Source of the DNA: Leptonema illini DSM 21528
Lineage (GTDB): Bacteria > Spirochaetota > Leptospiria > Leptospirales > Leptonemataceae
NCBI RefSeq assembly: GCF_000243335.1
Contig: NZ_JH597773.1
Span: 3,866,115-3,930,114, forward strand
Reading direction: 5' to 3'
Length of the DNA: 64,000 nt
Positions 51,808-60,380 of this stretch are shown piece after piece. Made by a program: the position numbers and the translations under genes. Within the stretch, counting starts at the first letter, position 1, and every line of letters starts with the position of its first letter. Under the pieces are notes generated by a model. It searched no databases. It was not told the DNA's origin and saw only the letters and a program-made list of their open reading frames with translations.

Positions 51808-52129
51808 TGTAATCTCCTTAATGTTTAGTTGCAGCTCGCGCCGATAATCAATGCATGCGATACGCTATGTGTCTCGACCTGGAATGCCGGACAGAAGCGG
51901 CGCGCTTCGGAGAAGTCCCTTTAGATGGTATGGCAGACATGATCTCGCTCCTCTTTCATTCCTTCCATCGACGCTGCGATACTATGCGTCGCTCCGCTTG
52001 CTGGACTCATGGCACCAGCTACCGTCCGTCCGGGGTCTCCCGTCCGTCAGGCCGCCGCCCGCCGAAATGGCTTGCGTGGCCGCCGCTTTGTTGCGTCGAT
52101 GACGATGATTTACTACTACCAACAGTATC
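51808..52129. other. Early-operon / repressor intergenic control region
   Basis: About 320 bases with no gene I accept; the open frames here have unlikely composition. It should contain the leftward early promoter and the rightward repressor promoter. The operators themselves sit at its right end (52130-52177). Confidence 0.5.
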
Positions 52130-52145
52130 GCTCCGAATTCGGAGC
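52130..52145. promoter_or_regulatory. Operator palindrome 1 of the phage repressor
   Basis: GCTCCGAATTCGGAGC, a perfect 16-bp palindrome, is repeated exactly 32 bases further right. An identical pair at three helical turns, just upstream of an HTH-S24 repressor gene, is the expected form of a cooperative operator. Confidence 0.7.
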
Positions 52146-52161
52146 AAATCAAGCAAAAAAT

Positions 52162-52177
52162 GCTCCGAATTCGGAGC
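52162..52177. promoter_or_regulatory. Operator palindrome 2 of the phage repressor
   Basis: Same 16 bases as the first operator. It ends 12 bases before the TTG chosen as the repressor start and overlaps an in-frame ATG (52160), which is one reason to reject that ATG. Binding here would block the repressor's own translation start region or promoter. Confidence 0.7.
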
Positions 52178-52189
52178 TGGCGGTTTTTT

Positions 52190-52936
52190 TTGAAAGATCG
52201 GATTAAGGCGATAATAGACCATTTGGGGATCAGCCAGAGCGAGTTTGCAAAGCGGGCGCATATTTCGACTGGTCGCCTCAGCGATTTGCTTTCCGGCCGC
52301 GTGAAATCCTTGTCGGCCGAGGCTATAGCATCCGTGCACAGGGCCTTTTCAGTTGATACGAACTGGCTCCTAACCGGTGAAGGAAAAATGTTCCATACTG
52401 TTACACGCCCGCAGCACTTGGATGATATCGTAGAAGGTCAGATTATTCCACCCACATCTGCACCGTCTGATGATCTCCCCGAGGGCTGGATTGCTGTAGA
52501 CAGTTTGCCGAAGATTGTATTACGGTATTATCCTGGCGGGATTCCGGCAGGCCCTCTGGATCTGGCAGACGATTACTATGAGCTGGTTCAGGTGCCGATG
52601 ACCGGCGCTGTCGGACCGGGATGCATAATGATACGTGTGCGAGGAAACTCGATGATCGGGGCTGGTATTTATGATAACGACATTATGTGTGTGGATACAG
52701 GGAAGCGCCACCCTGAGAATGGCGACGTCGTCGTCGTGACTGTGGACGGGGAGTCAACGGTCAAGTACTGGTATCAGGATGGCGATCGTGTCATTCTCTG
52801 TCCCGATTCTGAATTGCATGATCCGATTGATGTGACGGGGCGAGAGATCATCGTCAACGGCACCGTTACCGAAGTGAAGCGCTTTGTGAAGAAAGGAAAG
52901 CCTATGCCTAAGAACGGCAATGGGAATGGAAAGTGA
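52190..52936 (+). CDS. Phage repressor, HTH plus S24 (LexA-like) peptidase
   Basis: 248 residues from a TTG at 52190, so that helix 1 (Lys-Asp-Arg-Ile-Lys-Ala-Ile-Ile) begins the protein. HTH at about 14-37 (Ser-Gln-Ser-Glu-Phe-Ala-Lys-Arg-Ala-His-Ile-Ser). The S24 domain has a candidate Ala120-Gly121 cleavage site, S154 (Arg-Gly-Asn-Ser-Met) and K192 (Ser-Thr-Val-Lys-Tyr). Such repressors cleave themselves when RecA is activated, so induction by DNA damage is expected. That differs from Mu's own repressor. Confidence 0.88.
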   Translation: MKDRIKAIIDHLGISQSEFAKRAHISTGRLSDLLSGRVKSLSAEAIASVHRAFSVDTNWLLTGEGKMFHTVTRPQHLDDIVEGQIIPPTSAPSDDLPEGWIAVDSLPKIVLRYYPGGIPAGPLDLADDYYELVQVPMTGAVGPGCIMIRVRGNSMIGAGIYDNDIMCVDTGKRHPENGDVVVVTVDGESTVKYWYQDGDRVILCPDSELHDPIDVTGREIIVNGTVTEVKRFVKKGKPMPKNGNGNGK

Positions 52937-52944
52937 GGTGTGAG

Positions 52945-53604
52945 ATGAACAGAGTCATGAAATACTCTTTAATTATCGTAGCCCTTTCAGCAACACAGCA
53001 CCATGCTCAAGCGTTACCCCAGAGCAGCCTTTGCGATCTGGACCTCCATGATAGATCTGCGGTGTCGCGAGCGCTTGATCTCGGTGCCAATCCGAACCAA
53101 GTTTGCAGTGATGGTCTGAAAGCAGTGGCTCGTCCGATGAGTCTGGACGTTTTTTCCTTGCTGATCCGGAAAGGAGCCGAGGTTCCCCCGTCGATGGCAT
53201 CAGAATGGCTCAGCAATATTGTCAGATCAGCAGCCACTTTGAAAACTCAAAAAGATGCGGCCCAGGTCGATTCATTTGAGATGGCTCAATATTTACTCAA
53301 GAAAGGTGGCAGATTTCGGAGAGATGAGCTGATCTACGATCGTCTTTTTCTTGATGGACGATGGATTCGGCTGTGCCTTGACAACGGTGCTGACCCAAAC
53401 GCTGACAATGGCAACGGTTGGACACCTCTCTTCGCGGCGGCGAATGCAGACAATATTCAAGCCGGGGAGTTGTTACTGAAAGCCGGAGCTAATCCGAACA
53501 TTCATCGGCAGGTTCGAGGTGGTAATAAGCAGAGCCTTCTTGCATTTGTTTCAGAGTCCCCGCGCTGGACTGCACTCCTCAAGCGGTACGGTGCGAAGGA
53601 ATGA
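52945..53604 (+). CDS. Secreted ankyrin-repeat protein carried by the phage
   Basis: 219 residues from the ATG at 52945, with GAGG six bases before. Residues 1-24 form a signal peptide (Gln-Ala-Leu-Pro end). Ankyrin-type units follow, clearest at about 38-50 (Ala-Leu-Asp-Leu-Gly-Ala-Asn-Pro-Asn) and 140-190 (Asn-Gly-Ala-Asp-Pro-Asn, Gly-Trp-Thr-Pro-Leu-Phe-Ala-Ala-Ala, Ala-Gly-Ala-Asn-Pro-Asn). Starts nine bases after the repressor stop codon, so it is probably expressed in the lysogen. A periplasmic exclusion or fitness factor is a guess. Confidence 0.7.
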   Translation: MNRVMKYSLIIVALSATQHHAQALPQSSLCDLDLHDRSAVSRALDLGANPNQVCSDGLKAVARPMSLDVFSLLIRKGAEVPPSMASEWLSNIVRSAATLKTQKDAAQVDSFEMAQYLLKKGGRFRRDELIYDRLFLDGRWIRLCLDNGADPNADNGNGWTPLFAAANADNIQAGELLLKAGANPNIHRQVRGGNKQSLLAFVSESPRWTALLKRYGAKE

Positions 53605-53801
53605 GAGTCAGGGATGAGGTCACTGGCCGCGTATACGAAGCGGCTTTCCGAAGTGACCTCGATCCCAGAGGTGTATTCGTCCTGGCGTTATCCTCGGGCG
53701 AGAGATTCACGAAGTCACAGGTGTTGCATCTGACGGTCGTCGAAGAGAGCGAAGAAGAGGCTCGCATTCGCAAGGGCGCAAAGTTCAAGTTTCAGGGGTA
53801 G
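53601..53801 (+). CDS. Small phage protein of unknown function
   Basis: 66 residues, overlapping the ankyrin gene by ATGA. Mostly beta strands with an acidic then basic tail. No motif recognised. Coupling suggests joint expression with the repressor and ankyrin genes. Confidence 0.55.
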   Translation: MRVRDEVTGRVYEAAFRSDLDPRGVFVLALSSGERFTKSQVLHLTVVEESEEEARIRKGAKFKFQG

Positions 53802-53848
53802 GAAGGAATTAGCGATTGCAAAAATCCCGTTTCTGACGATAATATGGT

Positions 53849-54589
53849 ATGGCAATCAACAGCAAAATCGAATGGACTGATGCGACATGGAATCCAGTGC
53901 GAGGATGCACGAAAATTTCTCCTGGCTGCAAACACTGCTATGCGAAGACTTTCGCAGAGCGCTTTCGTGGAGTAAAGGGTCACCCATTCGAAAACGGATT
54001 CGATCTTCAGCTCGTTCCGGATAAACTGCTTGAACCCTTGAAATGGAAGTCACCGAAGAAGATCTTCGTTAACTCTATGAGCGATCTTTTTCACGAAGCA
54101 ATTCCCGATGAATATATCCTGAAGTGCTTTCAGATCATGGCCGAAGCGAACTGGCATACATATCAAGTTTTGACGAAGCGAGATGCCCGAATGTCGGCAT
54201 TGAGCCATACGCTTCTTGCAGAATTTGGCCATCTCGATCATATATGGTGGGGAGTCAGTGTCGAGGATCGCCAGTACGGTGTTCCGCGCATTAAGCGACT
54301 CCAGGATGCCAGTTGCGCGACTCGATTTCTCTCTGTTGAGCCGTTGCTTGAAGATCTGGGTGAGCTGGATCTGGACGGTATCCACTGGGTGATTGTGGGC
54401 GGCGAAAGTGGCCCCGGAGCAAGGCCGATGCAGGAGAGTTGGGTTGTATCGCTTCGTGACCAGTGCAAGGCACAGGATGTTCCTTTCTTCTTCAAACAAT
54501 GGGGCGGCGTGCAGAAGAAGAAAACGGGGCGGTTGTTGAAGGGACGAACCTATGATGGTATGCCGAAGGCTAAATTGATGAAGGTATAG
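53849..54589 (+). CDS. DUF5131 (phage Gp37/Gp68) three-Cys-motif protein
   Basis: 246 residues. The opening (Ile-Glu-Trp-Thr-Asp-Ala-Thr-Trp-Asn-Pro) and the Cys-x7-Cys-x2-Cys motif at about residues 20-31 are characteristic of DUF5131. The three Cys recall the iron-sulphur site of radical-SAM enzymes with altered spacing. Trp-Gly-Val-Ser-Val-Glu and Val-Gly-Gly-Glu-Ser-Gly blocks follow. Function unknown. It is regularly found beside tcmP, as here (7 bases apart). Confidence 0.85.
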   Translation: MAINSKIEWTDATWNPVRGCTKISPGCKHCYAKTFAERFRGVKGHPFENGFDLQLVPDKLLEPLKWKSPKKIFVNSMSDLFHEAIPDEYILKCFQIMAEANWHTYQVLTKRDARMSALSHTLLAEFGHLDHIWWGVSVEDRQYGVPRIKRLQDASCATRFLSVEPLLEDLGELDLDGIHWVIVGGESGPGARPMQESWVVSLRDQCKAQDVPFFFKQWGGVQKKKTGRLLKGRTYDGMPKAKLMKV

Positions 54590-54596
54590 TGATCAG

Positions 54597-55868
54597 ATGG
54601 GAAAGAATCAAGCGCATTGGTCGGCTGACGGATCAATCATGCCGAAACTTGAAATCCATACGAAGAAAAAGCATGAAATCTACAGCCACTATCTTCATGA
54701 TTGGATTCTCACGACATGCGGTAATCATCGCGGCAATTCTTCCACTGTCACGATTGTAGATGGTTTCTGCGGTGGTTCTTTCTACAGGCAGCCCGACAGT
54801 TCAGATATATGGTATGGGTCACCGGTCCGGATCTTGAAGGCCATTAAGGAAGGATTGAATTCCGTAGCCGAGAGAAAAGGTAAGACCGGGTACCAGCTGG
54901 ATTACAAAGTCATACTGATGGATAATCAGCAGGAACATCTCGACTCGACGAGGAATGCCCTCGAAGCGAATGGATTCGGCAACGAAGTGAGAGATGGCAG
55001 ATGCGAATTCATGAAGGGTGACTTTACCTCGCTACTTCCACAGTGCCTTGATGCGGTGCGAAAACGCAAGGGCTATTCAGTGTTCTTGATCGACCCATTC
55101 GGTTACACGGATTTCAGTATGGCTGATCTAAGATCCATCATGCAGCTGGGTCGCACCGAGATATTCCTGACCTTCATGATCGAGTTCGTGCAGCGCTTCA
55201 TGTCTCTCCGGGAAGCAAAGCTACGGGATGCTTTTGAAAGGGTGCTCGAAGCGAACGGCTTTTTTACGGAATATGCTGTGGGGCGATCAGACTCCGAAGG
55301 GCAGCAGATCTACCTGAAACATGAATCGCAGCGACTGATTCGAGAGCGAGTCGGTCCTAATTACCTCTACGTCTTCAGTCTGATGGCCGAGAGAAACAAG
55401 ACCAAGTACTATCTCTTTCACCTTGCAAATAGCCCAAGGGCGACTCAGGTTGTAAAGGATACTCTATGGGCTCACAACAACATCAATCTACAGTATGGAT
55501 TCGCAGGCGGGCAATTCGGGCTCGGCCATATTACGCCCGACTACCTTGAGGAGCTTGAACAGCAAAAACTCTTTGTCATTGAAGACATCAATGCTGAAGC
55601 TGCAAAAGATGCGCTATTCCCAACGCTTATTGATCAGATCGATAGAAATCGAAACGGTATAACGTTTCAGCAGGTTGAAATCAATACCATGCAGGAAAAC
55701 CCTGCTCGATCGTCCATGTATCAGGATGTAATAAGAAGCATTCGGGACGAAGGCGATGTGGCAATCTACCGTGATGGTAAGAGCACAAGGGCTATGCATT
55801 TGCGTTCCGGTGATGTTATTCGCCGAATCCCAAAGCAGTTGTTTCTATTCGGACCGAAACCTCCTTGA
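54597..55868 (+). CDS. tcmP: Three-Cys-motif partner protein TcmP
   Basis: 423 residues. The Lys-His-Glu-Ile-Tyr-x-His-Tyr opening, Val-Asp-Gly-Phe-Cys-Gly-Gly (Rossmann/SAM-like loop at about 57-64) and Ile-Asp-Pro-Phe-Gly-Tyr (about 162-167) match the TcmP family. It has methyltransferase-like features but no proven activity. The name records its constant pairing with three-Cys-motif proteins such as the preceding gene. Together they form a mobile two-gene unit of unknown purpose. Confidence 0.85.
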   Translation: MGKNQAHWSADGSIMPKLEIHTKKKHEIYSHYLHDWILTTCGNHRGNSSTVTIVDGFCGGSFYRQPDSSDIWYGSPVRILKAIKEGLNSVAERKGKTGYQLDYKVILMDNQQEHLDSTRNALEANGFGNEVRDGRCEFMKGDFTSLLPQCLDAVRKRKGYSVFLIDPFGYTDFSMADLRSIMQLGRTEIFLTFMIEFVQRFMSLREAKLRDAFERVLEANGFFTEYAVGRSDSEGQQIYLKHESQRLIRERVGPNYLYVFSLMAERNKTKYYLFHLANSPRATQVVKDTLWAHNNINLQYGFAGGQFGLGHITPDYLEELEQQKLFVIEDINAEAAKDALFPTLIDQIDRNRNGITFQQVEINTMQENPARSSMYQDVIRSIRDEGDVAIYRDGKSTRAMHLRSGDVIRRIPKQLFLFGPKPP

Positions 55869-55913
55869 CTCTTTGTCTCGCTTTCGCTTTCCTGCACTGC
55901 AACGGAGCGTGAC

Positions 55914-56168
55914 ATGCAGCCAACAAGCCAGACAGCTCAACCAGCTACACCCCCGAACGATCTGATAACCATTCAAGAAGCCGCTCGCATACTGCAATAT
56001 GATTGCACGCGCACGGTGCTTAACTACGGCCATGCCGGTGATCTGGAGTTGTGGCCGAAGTCTCGTCGCCGTTATCTCGTTACCCGATCAAGCGTGTATC
56101 GCTTCCTTGTGAATCGTCGCAAGCATTACGTTGAAACGCATCAGATGGATCTTTTTTTGGCTCATTAA
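55914..56168 (+). CDS. Excisionase/MerR-like small DNA-binding protein
   Basis: 84 residues from an ATG with GGAG six bases upstream. Residues 18-70 (Thr-Ile-Gln-Glu-Ala-Ala-Arg-Ile-Leu, then Arg-Arg-Arg-Tyr-Leu-Val-Thr-Arg-Ser-Ser-Val-Tyr-Arg-Phe-Leu) form a winged helix of the helix_turn_helix_17 type. It is the last gene before a terminator and may control the late genes, filling a Mor/C-like position. Confidence 0.65.
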   Translation: MQPTSQTAQPATPPNDLITIQEAARILQYDCTRTVLNYGHAGDLELWPKSRRRYLVTRSSVYRFLVNRRKHYVETHQMDLFLAH

Positions 56169-56212
56169 AGGAAAGTTAGGAACAGTTCGGAATCTTCCGT
56201 AAGGATCGGAAA

Positions 56213-56239
56213 GGTAGGCATTGAGGCCTGCCTTTTTTT
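56213..56239 (+). terminator. Intrinsic terminator ahead of the lysis cassette
   Basis: GGTAGGC pairs with GCCTGCC (one G-T pair) around a 6-base loop and is followed by seven T. It separates the repressor-side accessory genes from the lysis genes, so the latter need their own promoter. Confidence 0.7.
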
Positions 56240-56288
56240 ATGCCAGTATGCAAGCACTAACTTAACTACTCAGGGAGTTGCAGTTCAC

Positions 56289-56310
56289 GGGCCGAAAGGC
56301 CCGCCTTTTT
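56289..56310 (+). terminator. GNRA-loop hairpin with T-run before the holin gene
   Basis: GGGCC-GAAA-GGCCC followed by GCCTTTTT. It lies inside the leader of the lysis cassette, so it may be a second terminator or an attenuator rather than a simple end. Confidence 0.5.
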
Positions 56311-56331
56311 CAACTCCTTGCGGAGCTATCG

Positions 56332-56580
56332 ATGCCGCAACTGGATCAGGATCAACCTACGTCGAATGGTCGCAAACACTTCCTTGCTCTTGAGCTGAAA
56401 GATGTTCTTCAGTTCGGCATCCTCCTCGTCTCGATGACAGTCTTCTATTTCTCGCAGGTGCGAGATACGGACCGTCGGGTAACGATCATCGAGACAAAGC
56501 TCCAGAACCTCGAAACGAACATGGCCGAGCTCAAAGGCGACGTGAAGAGCATTCTCACGGCCGTCAGGGGGAACCGATGA
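56332..56580 (+). CDS. XhlA-like small membrane protein, candidate holin component
   Basis: 82 residues from the ATG at 56332 with GGAG upstream. One membrane helix (about 26-42) is followed by a short coiled helix with Glu, Lys and Leu heptads, as in haemolysin XhlA-type phage proteins. First gene of the lysis block. The stop codon overlaps the next start (ATGA). Confidence 0.55.
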   Translation: MPQLDQDQPTSNGRKHFLALELKDVLQFGILLVSMTVFYFSQVRDTDRRVTIIETKLQNLETNMAELKGDVKSILTAVRGNR

Positions 56581-56894
56581 AGATTCTGCCTCGCGAATTT
56601 CGCAACCGCCGCGGTGGCACTACGCTACGCACGTGGATGGTGTTTACGCTATTCTTTCTTTTTGCCATCGCCCTCTGCGCAGCGACGATCCTGTCGATCT
56701 TCTGGCCCTTCGCTGATCTTTCCGGCAGGTTCGGTCCGGCCCTGCAACTGTTTGAAGCGCTCGCCTTTGCAACGATGCTTCAGGGCTCGATTTACACGGG
56801 CAAAAGGGCAATGGAGCACTGGACGCAGGGTAAGTTCCGCGGAGCGCAACCGCCCGTTCGTCCTTTTTCGCCTCACGACATGGAGGATAAATAA
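56577..56894 (+). CDS. Two-helix membrane protein of the lysis block, candidate holin
   Basis: 105 residues. A strong membrane helix at about 19-45 and a weaker one at 55-75 are followed by a basic, Pro-rich tail. Size, topology and place between a XhlA-like gene and an endolysin suit a holin. No family is recognised. Confidence 0.55.
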   Translation: MKILPREFRNRRGGTTLRTWMVFTLFFLFAIALCAATILSIFWPFADLSGRFGPALQLFEALAFATMLQGSIYTGKRAMEHWTQGKFRGAQPPVRPFSPHDMEDK

Positions 56895-56895
56895 C

Positions 56896-57378
56896 ATGAG
56901 ATTCCTGACTTACGCCATCGCCCTTGTCTATGCCATCATGCATCCCATCGAAGCAGCTCGTGGTTTCTGGGATTATCTGATGAGCGATCGCGTCCGAGCT
57001 GTTAAGGTGCTTCTGCCTGTCCTGCTTTCGTGCGCCGCTCTACTGCTCTTCTTCGCCGGTTGTTCGACTGCTCCGGTCACGGTGCCCCCGATTGAGCAGG
57101 CACTCGATGAGCTGAATGACATTCCCTGTCCGGAGTCTCCCGATACAGCCAGGACCGATTGCGTTCAGAAGAAGACGACCGTGCGGCAGGCCATCATGCA
57201 AACGCATGCGGCCGCAGAGCAATCGGCAATAACCATCGCCGAGCTCAAAGAGGAAGTCGAAGATCTTCGCGAAGACGCCGCTCTCGGCAGCACGATTAAA
57301 TGGATCGTCTATTCAGCCGGAAGCCTGCTCGCTCTCGGCATCCTCTTTCTGGGCCTTCGCAAATTCGGAATCATCTGA
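56896..57378 (+). CDS. Membrane/lipobox protein, candidate spanin
   Basis: 160 residues from the ATG at 56896, with GGAGG ten bases before. An N-terminal amphipathic stretch leads to a hydrophobic helix ending in Phe-Phe-Ala-Gly-Cys (about 52-56), which looks like a lipobox. A periplasmic part with a coiled helix ([11 protein letters not shown]) and a C-terminal membrane helix follow. Two membrane anchors with a coiled coil fit a spanin bridging both membranes. Inferred from topology. Confidence 0.5.
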
Positions 57379-57386
57379 GGTACGAC

Positions 57387-58139
57387 ATGAAGATCACGGA
57401 ACAACTGCTCACACCGACTCCGTATAACCGGCCCGGCATTCCGATGTCTGAGGTCCGTGCTCTGATCATCCACTATGTAGGCGCTGCCGGCGGTACGGCG
57501 GTCGGCGTGCGGTCGTGGTTCGAATCGATCCCGTCACACAACCGTGTGGCGGTCGAGAAGGCTCTGCGCTTCCTGGGCTTCGATCCGGGCAAGGTCGATG
57601 GCGACTTTGACTCTGCTTTTATCAATGCTGTGACAGCGTATCAGTCCAGCCGCGGTCTCGTGCCTGACGGTGTTGTCGGGCAGGTCACAATCAATCATCT
57701 CAGTAGAGAGATCTATAGCAACGGTTGGCGGGATCTGCCTTTGGAGTATGCGGCCTCTTCGCAGTACGTCATTGGTCTGAACGCAGAGATCATTCGCATG
57801 ATCCCCGAGACCGAGGCTGCGTACCATGCAGGCGGGTCGTCGTATCAGACCGGCGCTGCCCGACTGTTCTTTGATCGTGATCGCGGTGGTCGCGTTTATC
57901 CGCACGATAAATGCATCGGCGTTGAGGTCTGCCATCCCGATGTATCAGGCAAGTTTCTGCCAGAGACACGGCAGGCCCTTGTTGAGCTCTCGGCCAATAT
58001 CGTGAGGCGTTACGGACTTTCTCGTGATCGGGTTATGCGCCACTACGATGTGACCGGCAAGCAGTGCCCGCTCTACTATGCGCGCAACCCCGCCGAATGG
58101 GAAAGCCTGCGCGACGATATCATGGAGGCTGCAGCCTGA
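57387..58139 (+). CDS. Endolysin: N-acetylmuramoyl-L-alanine amidase with nested peptidoglycan-binding domain
   Basis: 250 residues from the ATG at 57387. Amidase_2 elements are split: zinc ligand H29 (Ile-Ile-His-Tyr), then after an insert H147 (Tyr-His-Ala-Gly-Gly), Gly-Val-Glu-Val at 178-181, and H219/C227 ([11 protein letters not shown]). The insert at about 51-106 ([10 protein letters not shown]...Val-Asp-Gly-Asp-Phe-Asp...Leu-Val-Pro-Asp-Gly-Val-Val-Gly) is a PG_binding_1 domain. It should cut the peptide off glycan strands at lysis. Confidence 0.85.
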
Positions 58140-58693
58140 TGGCTTACTCTGCACTTGTAAGAGAGCGTGCCCTCAGCCTGTATCTGATGGGCGAGAATCC
58201 TGAGAGGATTGCTGAGGTGCTCTCGCCCGAGCACCCGAATCTCTCGGCGAATACGATTCGCCGCTGGGCGTCGGATGAGGACGATCGAGGCCAGACATGG
58301 GATCAGCTGCGCAAGATGGTCGACGAGAAGGCCGTGCAACGTGCTGCCACGCATGTGATGGATACTCGATCTCGCATCATGATGCAGATGAAGGCGACTG
58401 TCGATCTCGCTCATGAGAACCTTCTGAAGAGCCTGCGCAAGACCGAAGTGAAAACGCCCGAGCAGATGATGTTCGCCCTGGCGTCGTACTACAAGGTGAT
58501 GATGCAGTTGGACGATGAAGAGCGCGCACGCTGGACGCCGGCACAGGCGGTGCACATGCTCTTTGATGCGATGAGCAGGATACCCGACATCAAGAACGCC
58601 GTGGATGCAAACTGGCATCTCCTGAGAGAAGAAGTCGCCCAGATCGTCGATACGACGACGAGAACAGTAACCGTTGAGGCACAAGCAGAATGA
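58139..58693 (+). CDS. Mu gp27-like small terminase / DUF1804 protein
   Basis: 184 residues. The ATG overlaps the endolysin stop codon (TGATG). The opening (Val-Arg-Glu-Arg-Ala-Leu-Ser-Leu-Tyr-Leu-Met-Gly-Glu...Ile-Ala-Glu-Val-Leu) is an HTH followed by Asn-Thr-Ile-Arg-Arg-Trp, as in DUF1804 of Mu-like phages, with a long helical middle. It would recognise phage DNA ends for packaging. The next gene is the large terminase. Confidence 0.75.
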   Translation: MAYSALVRERALSLYLMGENPERIAEVLSPEHPNLSANTIRRWASDEDDRGQTWDQLRKMVDEKAVQRAATHVMDTRSRIMMQMKATVDLAHENLLKSLRKTEVKTPEQMMFALASYYKVMMQLDDEERARWTPAQAVHMLFDAMSRIPDIKNAVDANWHLLREEVAQIVDTTTRTVTVEAQAE

Positions 58694-60369
58694 AAGCATT
58701 GATCATCTTATTAACCGTTCTGGGGGCCTGTATGCCGAGACAGCAGGACAAAGAGTTTTTCGAGGCGTTTATGGACGCCGGTCAGCGGCAATTTGCCCGG
58801 ACGACACTGCAAGAATTCTTGCTGACCAAGATTGTAGTGAGAGATGGAAAGAAGTTTCGTCTCTGGACAGCGGAAGGGCATGCGTATCTGGCCGCGCTGA
58901 ACGCGAAGTTTGCTCGTTCGAAAGATCTGGTTATTCAGAAAGGCGCTCAGCTTGCCATATCCACCTGGATGATCGGTCGCACGTTCTGGATGCTGGATGG
59001 ACAGCCACTCAAGGCCGGCTTCTTTTTTCCTGATGACGAAAGTATGAAGCTCTTCGTGCAGGACCGTGTCGATGAGATGATCGACACATCTCCGTACATC
59101 AAACGATCCATAGATGCGACAGACTCAACTGATAACGTAAAGCTCAAGAAATATCAGCAGGCCACGCTGGCGTTCCGTGCCACCTCGACGAAGAAAGGGG
59201 TGAAGACTTTCGACGCAGACATCATCAACCTCGATGAAGTGGACGAGCACGACGTGGAGAACCTTGAGTTCGCCGACGACCGTTTACTGCACGCCGCAGA
59301 GCCGGTGCGACTCGCTGCTTCACAACCATCCTTTGAGGATTTCGGAATCAACGCTGATTACCTGACAACCAATATGCATGCATGGTTGATTCGGTGCGCA
59401 TGCGGTCACTGGACGGACCTTGTCGAGCGATTCCAATCTGACCCGGAAAGCATTTTTGGAGCGCAAAAGACGGCCGGGACCGTATATGTGTGCGAAAAAT
59501 GTGGGCGCCGGGTAAACAACCAGAAAGGGGAATTTGTCCCTCGCTTCCCAACGGTGAAACGTGATGGAGTGCAGATCTCGCAACTCTTTCGCGCTGATAT
59601 GAAACCGGAGTCGGTTCTTCAAAAATTCCGTAATGCCACTACCTCAGTAAAGCTGAAGCGGTTTTATATCTCCATTATTGGCGTGCCGTTTTCTACGGCG
59701 GATGAACGCCCGATCTCACAGGCTATCCTCGATGCAAACCGGGGCGATCATCGGATTTTAGAGCATTCAGATTCGTTCACTTACATGGGGGCGGACCAGG
59801 GCGATACTGTGCACATGGTCTTTGCCGAGCCTACGCGTGATGCTCGTCTGCGTATCACTGGCCTGCTCAAATGCTCGGTGCTGGACGAAAGCCTGCATCA
59901 TCGCTGGATCGAGTCCTTTCGCGTGTTCACCGGTCATGTCGATGCTATGCCAAACAAGAACTGGGCCGTCAGAATGGCGATGCGTTATCCAGACAACATT
60001 CGCATCCAGTACTTTCAGAAGAAGTTCGCCGAGCGCACCGAGGCGGTGCCCGGAGACGATGACGGCGTGCAGGTACTACAGGTCAATCGTGACGAGTCGT
60101 TGCAGGATACCGTGGATGCCATCAAGAATGGCCTGTTCATCTTCCCTTCAAAGTCCGGCCTTTCCGGACCGGATCTGGCGCTCGTCGAAGAGCTGGAGCT
60201 GCACATCAAGAACCTCATCCGTGAGCGCAAGGAAGATGAGAACGGGAAGCCTGTGTACCAATTCAAGAAGAAGATCGCCAACCACTTCGGTATGGCTCTC
60301 AACTCTTTGCGCCTTGCATACGAGGCTGAGGGTACGCCCGGCGAGGCCCCGCCGCCTCTTTTCGGATAA
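58690..60369 (+). CDS. Mu-like large terminase subunit
   Basis: 559 residues from the ATG that overlaps the small terminase stop codon; the first 14 residues look like a signal peptide, so the ATG at 58732 may be the true start. The ATPase part has Gly-Ala-Gln-Leu-Ala-Ile-Ser-Thr at 85-92, a poor Walker A without Lys, and Leu-Asp-Glu-Val-Asp-Glu at about 181-186. A Cys-x-Cys / Cys-x-x-Cys zinc site lies in the middle, then an RNase-H-like nuclease (Gly-Ala-Asp-Gln-Gly-Asp). It drives headful packaging. Confidence 0.85.
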   Translation: MKALIILLTVLGACMPRQQDKEFFEAFMDAGQRQFARTTLQEFLLTKIVVRDGKKFRLWTAEGHAYLAALNAKFARSKDLVIQKGAQLAISTWMIGRTFWMLDGQPLKAGFFFPDDESMKLFVQDRVDEMIDTSPYIKRSIDATDSTDNVKLKKYQQATLAFRATSTKKGVKTFDADIINLDEVDEHDVENLEFADDRLLHAAEPVRLAASQPSFEDFGINADYLTTNMHAWLIRCACGHWTDLVERFQSDPESIFGAQKTAGTVYVCEKCGRRVNNQKGEFVPRFPTVKRDGVQISQLFRADMKPESVLQKFRNATTSVKLKRFYISIIGVPFSTADERPISQAILDANRGDHRILEHSDSFTYMGADQGDTVHMVFAEPTRDARLRITGLLKCSVLDESLHHRWIESFRVFTGHVDAMPNKNWAVRMAMRYPDNIRIQYFQKKFAERTEAVPGDDDGVQVLQVNRDESLQDTVDAIKNGLFIFPSKSGLSGPDLALVEELELHIKNLIRERKEDENGKPVYQFKKKIANHFGMALNSLRLAYEAEGTPGEAPPPLFG

Positions 60370-60380
60370 GGAGTAAACCG

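Noticed and set aside
52160-52189. ATG start for the repressor inside the second operator
   Set aside because: It would add ten residues before the first helix and place the coding start within the operator; TTG 52190 fits the fold better.
51855-52193. 112-codon plus-strand frame in the phage control region
   Set aside because: Odd composition (Cys, Trp and Arg rich), no ribosome site, and it runs through both operator palindromes.
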